Assembly (NCBI GenBank): GCA_002366755.1
Contig: DFBV01000074.1
Location: forward strand, 1-10,722
From: Anaerolineales bacterium UBA3071
GTDB lineage: Bacteria; Chloroflexota; Anaerolineae; UBA3071
Direction of reading: 5' to 3'
Length of the DNA stretch: 10,722 nucleotides
Part shown: positions 6,207-10,722 of the stretch, piece by piece
Layout: each line of letters begins with the position of its first letter
How positions within the stretch are numbered: the stretch's first letter is position 1
Notes under the pieces: model-generated
Seen by the model: the letters and a program-made list of their open reading frames with translations, nothing else
Told to the model about the DNA's origin: nothing
Databases searched by the model: none
Made by a program: the position numbers and the translations under genes

Positions 6207-7937
6207 TTAGGCACAACTGACGCCTGGCTCATATCCCTCCACCTCATCCTCGTACAAGATGAAATAGCGGTATCCCTGCTCGGTCAGGAAGAGCTGACGG
6301 TTGGCGGCGAATTCCTGATCCCTGGTGTCGCGGCTGACAACGGTGTAGAAATGAGCCAGCTGCCCTTCCTCCTTGGGGCGCAAGATGCGGCCTAGCCGCT
6401 GTGCTTCCTCCTGCCGGGAGCCGAAAGTGCCGGAAACCTGGACGGCTACGTTGGCGTCGGGTAGGTCCAGGGCGAAGTTGGCCACCTTGGAGACGATGAG
6501 GGTCTTCAGTTCCCCACGGCGAAACTGATCGAACAGCTTCTCCCTCTCCCGAATAGAAGTCTTACCCGTGATGATGGGAGTACCGTCGTATCGCTCGGCG
6601 ATCACCCTGAGCTGATCCAGGTACATGCCCATGATGAGGACGTTGTCCTCCCTGTGCTTGGCCAACAGTTGATCCAGAATCACCAGCTTGCGCGGGTTCT
6701 CGGCTGCGATACGGTACTTGCTCCGTCTCTCGGCGACCGCGTAGGCGAGGCGATCCTCGTCAGACATGGACACGCGTATCTCGCAGCAGTCGGCGGCAGC
6801 GATCCAGCCATGCTTCTCCAGATCCTTCCAGGGCACGTCGTACTTCTTGGGACCGATGAGGGAGAAGACGTCACTCTCCCGGCCATCCTCCCGCACCAAC
6901 GTGGCCGTCAGCCCCAGCCGACGGCGGGCCTGGATCTCGGCCGTGACGCGGAAGACGGGGGCCGGCAACAGGTGCACCTCGTCATAGATGATCAGCCCCC
7001 AGTCCCGCTTGTCGAAGAGAGCAAAGTGAGGAAACTCCTGCTCCGGCGGCAGGCTGCCCCTCTTGCGCCGCGGGCGGTAGGTCATAATCTGATAGGTAGT
7101 GATGGTCACAGGCCGGACCTCCTTGCGCAGCCCCGAGTATTCGCCGATCATCTCCTCGGTCAGCGAGGTCTTGTCCAGCAGTTCGGCGATCCATTGACGC
7201 ACGGCAACGGTGTGGGGTGACAGGATAAGGGTGTTGCATTGCAGCTTCTCCATGACCCCCATGCCAACCATGGTCTTGCCCGCGCCGCAAGGAAGGACGA
7301 CGACGCCGCTGCCTCCGTGGGCTGCGCCGCCAGCGTAGAAGATGTCCACAGCTTCTTGCTGGTAATGACGCAGAGAGAACGTCTTGCTACCCTTCGTCAT
7401 CCGGCGCAGGGAGAACTGCAGCAGCGAGCCAGTGACGTAACCCGCCAAGTCTGCCGCCGGATAGCCGATCAGGGTCAGCGCTTGCTTGATGTGCCCACGG
7501 CGAGCCGGATTCACCACCAGCGCGCGAGGATCCCGCTGCGCCAGAATGTAGGGAATCAGTCGTTTGTGGCGCACCAACTCGGCGATGAGTGGCACGTCAT
7601 CGGAAACCAACAGTAGTTGGCCATCCTCGCGGATCAACTTGACTCGCCCATAACGAGAGATAAAGTCAAGGATATCCACACGGACGTTATCCGGCAACGG
7701 GTACTTGCTATGGTCCGACAATCCCTGGATGATGGCCTCGGCGGACATGCCAGCAGCCGCGGCATTCCAGAGGGAAAGTGGGGTCACGCGGTAAGTATGG
7801 ACGTATTCGGGACTCTTCTCCAATTCGGCGAACCGCGACAGGACATCGCGAGCCTGTTCGTAGAGGGGGTTATCTACCTCCAGGAGGACTGTCTTGTCTC
7901 CCTGGACGATGAGTGGATTCTGTGGGTTGTAAGCCAT
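6207..7937 (-). CDS. XPB/Rad25-family DNA helicase
   Basis: This is a superfamily 2 ATP-dependent 3'-5' DNA helicase/translocase of the XPB (ERCC3) family, 576 residues, a usual size for bacterial members. An N-terminal XPB-like accessory domain (about 10-155; YRVTPLSLWNAAAAG) is followed by the motor. Visible motor elements are the Walker A GAGKT (218-222), the Walker B/DEAH-type box DEVH (319-322), motif III TAT (344-346), the XPB-specific RED motif (349-351, in LVREDGRE) and motif VI QRLGRILRP (513-521). All key residues are intact. XPB helicases open DNA at lesions or promoters in eukaryotes; bacterial versions are less studied and their role in repair is inferred. The start is the ATG at 7937, with GGGAGA 7 bases upstream and a strong promoter just beyond. 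An ATG at 7964 lies at the predicted transcript start and is rejected. It is the first gene of a three-gene operon. Confidence 0.95.
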   Translation of the reverse strand: MAYNPQNPLIVQGDKTVLLEVDNPLYEQARDVLSRFAELEKSPEYVHTYRVTPLSLWNAAAAGMSAEAIIQGLSDHSKYPLPDNVRVDILDFISRYGRVKLIREDGQLLLVSDDVPLIAELVRHKRLIPYILAQRDPRALVVNPARRGHIKQALTLIGYPAADLAGYVTGSLLQFSLRRMTKGSKTFSLRHYQQEAVDIFYAGGAAHGGSGVVVLPCGAGKTMVGMGVMEKLQCNTLILSPHTVAVRQWIAELLDKTSLTEEMIGEYSGLRKEVRPVTITTYQIMTYRPRRKRGSLPPEQEFPHFALFDKRDWGLIIYDEVHLLPAPVFRVTAEIQARRRLGLTATLVREDGRESDVFSLIGPKKYDVPWKDLEKHGWIAAADCCEIRVSMSDEDRLAYAVAERRSKYRIAAENPRKLVILDQLLAKHREDNVLIMGMYLDQLRVIAERYDGTPIITGKTSIREREKLFDQFRRGELKTLIVSKVANFALDLPDANVAVQVSGTFGSRQEEAQRLGRILRPKEEGQLAHFYTVVSRDTRDQEFAANRQLFLTEQGYRYFILYEDEVEGYEPGVSCA

Positions 7938-7970
7938 GTCGAGTTCTCCCGAACGCGTCTGCAACCCATG

Positions 7971-7999
7971 ATTCTACTCTATGTGCAAGGATGTGTCAA
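7971..7999 (-). promoter_or_regulatory. Sigma-70-type promoter of the XPB operon
   Basis: Read on the minus strand, the -35 is TTGACA (7999-7994, perfect consensus), the spacer is 17 bases and the -10 is TAGAAT (7976-7971, five of six). The transcript start is predicted near 7964, leaving a leader of about 27 bases with a GGGAGA ribosome binding site before the ATG at 7937. The near-consensus match suggests substantial constitutive transcription. I see no convincing operator in the surrounding 200 bases. Confidence 0.75.
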
Positions 8000-8141
8000 G
8001 AACATGGGGGCTTGGAGCCAGGAACATCGACAATAGCTGGACGACTCAGCCGAAGGGAGCAACGGGGACTCGTTGGTAAGCTCTTCAGCACCGTTTGCCA
8101 AGCAGGAAAGCAACAGAAGCCACCACTACAAACCCAGGACC

Positions 8142-8166
8142 GGCACTCCTGCCGCTCAAGTGTGCC
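8142..8166 (-). terminator. Weak hairpin after the DUF2007 gene
   Basis: GGCAC (8142-8146) can pair with GTGCC (8162-8166), directly after the TAG stop at 8169-8167. The stem is only 5 bp with a long loop and no T-tract, so its role as a terminator is doubtful. Confidence 0.25.
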
Positions 8167-8436
8167 CTATGGCAAAGGAGGCTCCTCCTCTTCCTCACCA
8201 ACGATATCCACCGGCTCGATGAGGGCGCGGGCTTCGTCCGCCAGTTCCCGCGGCACCTGCACCCTGACCTCGCCCAGGCCGTCCACGGTGATTCCGATGA
8301 CCAGCCCGGCGGACTCGTAGCGCAGCAGTACGGGGATGCCCGCCGCCTCCAGCTTGCTCCTGATCACCTCCGCCCGCAGCGGGCCCATGGCGACGTGGAT
8401 GGTGACGAGGTCTGATTCCTTGGAATATCTTGACAT
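8167..8436 (-). CDS. DUF2007-type small protein (putative signal-transducing protein family)
   Basis: The product has 89 residues: MSRYSKESDLVTIHVAMGPL, then RAEVIRSKLEAAGIPVLLRY and onwards. The order is a beta strand (LVTIHVA), an alpha helix (RAEVIRSKLEAAGI), a strand (PVLLRYES), a strand (EVRVQVP) and a helix (ELADEARALIEP). This matches the DUF2007 fold with its typical 'xAEaixxxLeaaGIpv' signature, which is related to PII/GlnB-like ferredoxin folds. The protein ends in an acidic tail EEEEEPPLP. The biochemical role of the family is not established. The start at 8436 is preferred because AAAGGGG lies about 8 bases upstream; the frame extends to 8517, but that part crosses a hairpin. It is not obviously linked to the XPB operon, which has its own promoter downstream. 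Confidence 0.8.
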   Translation of the reverse strand: MSRYSKESDLVTIHVAMGPLRAEVIRSKLEAAGIPVLLRYESAGLVIGITVDGLGEVRVQVPRELADEARALIEPVDIVGEEEEEPPLP

Positions 8437-8460
8437 GAGGTATCCCCTTTGCTCCATCAT

Positions 8461-8502
8461 GGAAAAGGGTCTGAGGGGGCTGAGAGGCAACCCTTCAGAC
8501 CC
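8461..8502 (-). terminator. Intrinsic terminator or leader hairpin upstream of the DUF2007 gene
   Basis: On the minus strand GGGTCTGA (8502-8495) pairs with TCAGACCC (8474-8467). The inner AGGG/CCCCC can extend the stem with a bulge. The hairpin is followed directly by TTTTCC (8466-8461). It would end transcription from the HlyD remnant upstream, or act as an attenuator, because there is little room for a separate promoter between it and the DUF2007 start at 8436. Confidence 0.55.
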
Positions 8503-8908
8503 CTTCAAGTCCTGCACCGGTAGGCATGCCGGGCTTCAGCGCCAGGCCGGGGCTGGCCAGCGCGTGCTGCGCTTCGGCCACCGCCACCGCCGCTTCCGCC
8601 TGAGTGATCTGCGCCTCCAGCGACGCCGCGTCGAGCCGCATCACCACCTGCCCGGCCTCTACGGAGTCGCCCTCGTTAGCAGGGATTTTGCGACGCGACC
8701 GCCAGTCCCCGTGGTCAGGGTCACCTTGTCCGCCTCAACGGTGCCCGAAGCGAGTAGCCCTTCGCGCCTCTGTGGTCATCAAGGCCGCTTTCACCCGGGC
8801 CAGTATCTGGCGCACCTGGTCAGGATGCGTTTGCCAAACCCACCAGGCACCGTAGCCCGTGGCCGCGAGCAAAGCGAGGGTGAGTAAGACAGAGATCGTT
8901 CGTTTCAT
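8495..8908 (-). pseudogene. Remnant of a HlyD/RND-type membrane-fusion protein
   Basis: From the ATG at 8908 (AGG 5 bases upstream) the frame encodes an N-terminal signal anchor (MKRTISVLLTLALLAATGYG, then AWWVW) and continues to TTEA, then soon meets a TGA. The homologous reading jumps one frame near 8765 to REGLLASGTVEADKVTLTT, the start of a biotinyl-lipoyl-like domain. It jumps back at a four-A run near 8686-8689 to IPANEGDSVEAGQVVMRLD and ITQAEAAVAVAEA. It then runs straight into GLALKPGMPTGAG, which resembles the LKPGMPA segment normally near the C terminus, and stops at 8497-8495. The total is about 135 residues where the family usually has 330-450, so the coiled-coil hairpin and beta-barrel are missing. 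The two frameshifts compensate each other. Sequencing or assembly error could explain the homopolymer shift but not the internal loss. No partner transporter is nearby. Confidence 0.75.
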
Positions 8909-8936
8909 ACCTGCCTCACGGTCCATCGGTAACCTA

Positions 8937-9014
8937 GCAAATTGGTGAATTGGTGCCGGCCTACCAGGTTACCAATGTCCCAATCTATCAATCTACCAAT
9001 CTACCAACCTACCG
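8937..9014. repeat. Inverted octamer-repeat element, copy C
   Basis: The left arm has AATTGGTG twice (from about 8940). The centre is around CCGGCCTACCAGGTTA. The right arm has CCAATGTC, CCAATCTA, TCAATCTA, CCAATCTA and CCAACCTA (to about 9010). The right arm is longer than the left. It starts about 3-6 bases after the TGA stop of the DUF2142 gene on the minus strand, matching the placement of copies A and B. Confidence 0.75.
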
Positions 9015-9017
9015 GCT

Positions 9018-10595
9018 TCAGCTCAACTTTGGCACGATGAAGACGAAGAGGCTGACGAGGTCGAGGACAGCGAGCCCGATGAAGGGCAGCGCAAAGAGCA
9101 GACTGTCGAGCCGACGCGGCAGCCAGGGCCGGATGAAGAGACCCAGCGCACCTGCCGCGGAGAAGACCAGCGACCACATGGGCCAGTCGCCCGTCACTAG
9201 ACCGACAACCGCCAGCGCCAAGACGAGGAAGCCCAACAGCACGGCCAGCCAGCGGCTCATTCGTGGTCGCAGCGCCTCCCGCCAGCCCAAGGCGAAGGCC
9301 AGCCCGATGGGCATCAGCGCCGGAAACAGGTAACGCCCCTGATGCTGCACGAAGGTGACGTTGTAGGCCAAATACTGGAGCGCCGTCCAACCGACCCACA
9401 CCCCCAACAACACCAACTGCCGCCAGGTCCCCCCGCGTTCTCCTGGGTTCCCCCCAGTTTCCCTCAGTTCCTTCAACCCCCTCTTTTCCCTCGCATCCCG
9501 CCCTGCTCGCGACCAGCCCCGCCTAGCCACAAGCGCTAGAAACCCCACCGCTACCACCGCACTCAGCAGCCCCAGCGCCAGGTAGATGCGGCTGTCCAAG
9601 AACACGCCCATCCAGCCGAACACCCCCCAGAAGCTCTTGAACGAGAAGTCGGCGAAGCGGCGCAGGAAGTCACCCCAGCCGTAGCGGGCGATCCACTCGG
9701 CGGTGCGCGGCTGGCCCACGACGACGGCGTCATGCCAGCGCAGGCCGGTCACGTCCGACCAGCCGTAGACGACACCGTTGCGCACGTACCAGGGCAAGGC
9801 GATGCCCAGAGCGGGGCCGAAGGTGGCTAGCAATCGCCAACCCAGGGAGCGCCAGCCTTCAGGTCGCGATGCGTGACGCGTGATACGTGATGCGTGATAC
9901 GCGATACGCCACTCCCAGACGACAGCGACAAGTGTCACCGGCACGGCAGCGTAGGCCGTGGTCTTGGTTACCAACACCAGCCCCAGCACGATGCCCAGCA
10001 GCGCCAACCGCCGCCAGGTCCCCCTTCTTCCTTCGCTTCCTTCCGCAACATGTAGGACGGATAACAGAGCGACTATTGCCAGCAGCAATTCCGCCAGCGT
10101 GTCGTTCTCCACCCCCGCTGTCATGGCCAGGTGCATGGGCACGAAGGCGACGAAAGCGGTCGCACCCAGCGCCAAAGCTGATCGTCTTGGGAAAATCGTT
10201 CGCACCACGCGGTAGGCGACCAGCAGCAGCACACCGCCAAGGGCTACTGAGAGCAGCCGCAGTGGCAGCGGGCGACCCCCGCTCAGCCAGAACACCGGCA
10301 CCGCCAGCAGGTAGTAAAGCGGGGGCTGATGGAACTCGTACCGGATGGGGGCAATGGACAGATCGGGAGGAAAGCGGCGAGCCTTGATCTCCTCCAGGTA
10401 TTCGTGAGGATAGTCACCCATCTGCAAGACAGGGAAGCAGCCCGTTTCGGCCAGGTGGCGCACGTAGTTGTAATGCGCCGGTTCGTCCGGTACCTGCCAG
10501 GCGGGAGTGTAGAGTGCGTAGAGGATTCCCATGCCCAGGTAGGTCAAGAGAAGAACGGCCAGAATCAAAGAGACTGTGCTCGTCGTGTTAGTCAT
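9018..10595 (-). CDS. DUF2142-type polytopic membrane protein (GT-C glycosyltransferase-like)
   Basis: This 525-residue protein has about ten or more predicted transmembrane helices, a first helix at about 8-28 and a following extracytoplasmic loop. Typical DUF2142 marks are VPDEPAHYNYV (35-45) after the first helix, HQPPLYY (89-95), FKSFWGVFGWMG (319-330) and QHQGRYLFPALMP (417-429) before the last helices. The acidic DEPAH motif on the outer face is the usual catalytic-type position in GT-C enzymes, which use lipid-linked sugars. A role in cell-surface glycan assembly is therefore likely, but the substrate is unknown. The start is the ATG at 10595; it has no ribosome binding site but a -10 box just upstream, suggesting a leaderless message. 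A GTG at 10613 is an alternative. Three loop segments are encoded by short tandem repeats (see 9437-9476, 9865-9906 and around 10020-10045). Confidence 0.85.
   Translation of the reverse strand: MTNTTSTVSLILAVLLLTYLGMGILYALYTPAWQVPDEPAHYNYVRHLAETGCFPVLQMGDYPHEYLEEIKARRFPPDLSIAPIRYEFHQPPLYYLLAVPVFWLSGGRPLPLRLLSVALGGVLLLVAYRVVRTIFPRRSALALGATAFVAFVPMHLAMTAGVENDTLAELLLAIVALLSVLHVAEGSEGRRGTWRRLALLGIVLGLVLVTKTTAYAAVPVTLVAVVWEWRIAYHASRITRHASRPEGWRSLGWRLLATFGPALGIALPWYVRNGVVYGWSDVTGLRWHDAVVVGQPRTAEWIARYGWGDFLRRFADFSFKSFWGVFGWMGVFLDSRIYLALGLLSAVVAVGFLALVARRGWSRAGRDAREKRGLKELRETGGNPGERGGTWRQLVLLGVWVGWTALQYLAYNVTFVQHQGRYLFPALMPIGLAFALGWREALRPRMSRWLAVLLGFLVLALAVVGLVTGDWPMWSLVFSAAGALGLFIRPWLPRRLDSLLFALPFIGLAVLDLVSLFVFIVPKLS
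9437..9476. repeat. Decamer repeat inside the DUF2142 gene
   Basis: On the plus strand there are four units of period 10: GTTCTCCTGG, GTTCCCCCCA, GTTTCCCTCA and GTTCCTTCAA. In the gene they encode part of the hydrophilic stretch LKELRETGGNPGERGG between two transmembrane helices. The period is not a multiple of 3, but the total keeps the frame open. Confidence 0.55.
9865..9906. repeat. Heptamer repeat inside the DUF2142 gene
   Basis: Six 7-bp units stand head to tail: CGCGATG, CGTGACG, CGTGATA, CGTGATG, CGTGATA, CGCGATA. The 42 bases encode a 14-residue loop read as AYHASRITRHASR, which itself has a 7-residue period (YHASRIT/RHASRPE). It lies in a loop between predicted transmembrane helices. 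Confidence 0.7.
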
Positions 10596-10601
10596 GGGCT
10601 T

Positions 10602-10630
10602 ATTGTAACGCACCTGGACAGCAAATGCAA
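10602..10630 (-). promoter_or_regulatory. Probable leaderless promoter of the DUF2142 gene
   Basis: Read on the minus strand, the -10 is TACAAT (10607-10602) and the -35 is weak, TTGCAT (10630-10625), with a 17-base spacer. Only 6 bases separate the -10 from the ATG at 10595, so transcription would start at or next to the A of the start codon. This explains the lack of a ribosome binding site. Confidence 0.5.
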
Positions 10631-10693
10631 ACCATTACGCCCGACGCACCTGCATCTCCTCATTGAGCAGCTACGGTTCATGTCCACCAGCTC

Positions 10694-10722
10694 TTGGTGA
10701 ACGGTGCGAAATGTGATATAAT
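10694..10722 (+). promoter_or_regulatory. Plus-strand extended -10 promoter leaving the window
   Basis: The -35 is TTGGTG (10694-10699), the spacer is 17 bases and the -10 is TATAAT (10717-10722, perfect consensus), preceded by TGA as an extended -10 element. It would drive a gene beyond the right edge, divergent from the DUF2142 gene. Confidence 0.6.

Noticed and set aside
6654..7220. Plus-strand frame of 188 residues opposite the helicase
   Set aside because: It overlaps the catalytic core of an intact XPB helicase and has no features of its own.
7938..7964. Nine-residue N-terminal extension of the helicase
   Set aside because: The upstream ATG falls at the predicted transcript start, while the ATG at 7937 has a good ribosome binding site.

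Overview
The window is a high-GC bacterial segment. The gene content (XPB-type helicase operon, DUF2142 membrane protein, DUF2007 protein) and the many short-period intergenic repeats suggest a Chloroflexota-like genome. That placement is inference; there is no rRNA or other phylogenetic marker here. Every gene I can support lies on the minus strand. Only one outward-facing promoter at the right edge and one orphan terminator-like hairpin near the left edge point the other way.

Layout, left to right. (1) 1-77: the 5' end of a membrane-protein gene that continues out of the window. (2) 78-424: a gene-free stretch with several hairpins, including a plus-strand terminator-like hairpin with no visible gene. 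(3) 425-1336: two small unrecognised genes; the 89-residue one has a clear promoter. (4) 1451-1537: the first of three inverted octamer-repeat elements. (5) 1533-7937: the core of the window, a three-gene operon. It is transcribed from a strong promoter at 7971-7999 and runs XPB/Rad25-family DNA helicase, then a SWIM zinc-finger protein, then a helicase-associated protein. (6) 8167-8436: a small DUF2007 protein with a hairpin leader. (7) 8495-8908: the remains of a HlyD/RND membrane-fusion protein with two frameshifts and an apparent internal deletion. (8) 9018-10595: a DUF2142-type polytopic membrane protein (GT-C-like) carrying in-frame short repeats. (9) 10694-10722: a plus-strand promoter leaving the window.

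The most interesting item is the operon. The same domain, the XPB/Ssl2 N-terminal-like domain (Helicase_C_3 type), can be read four times in three proteins: once at the N terminus of the helicase, once at the C terminus of the SWIM protein, and twice in tandem at the C terminus of the third protein. The last two proteins also share a central block, so they look like diverged duplicates. A helicase motor with two non-motor partners built from its own accessory domain suggests a bacterial XPB complex in DNA repair or processing. No nuclease is visible, unlike the archaeal XPB-Bax1 pair.

The second theme is repeats. Three inverted elements built from degenerate 8-bp units sit exactly at the 3' ends of three genes, and two of them provide the gene's stop codon. 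Heptamer and decamer tandem repeats are also inserted in frame in the membrane protein. No tRNA, rRNA, CRISPR array or insertion sequence was supportable.
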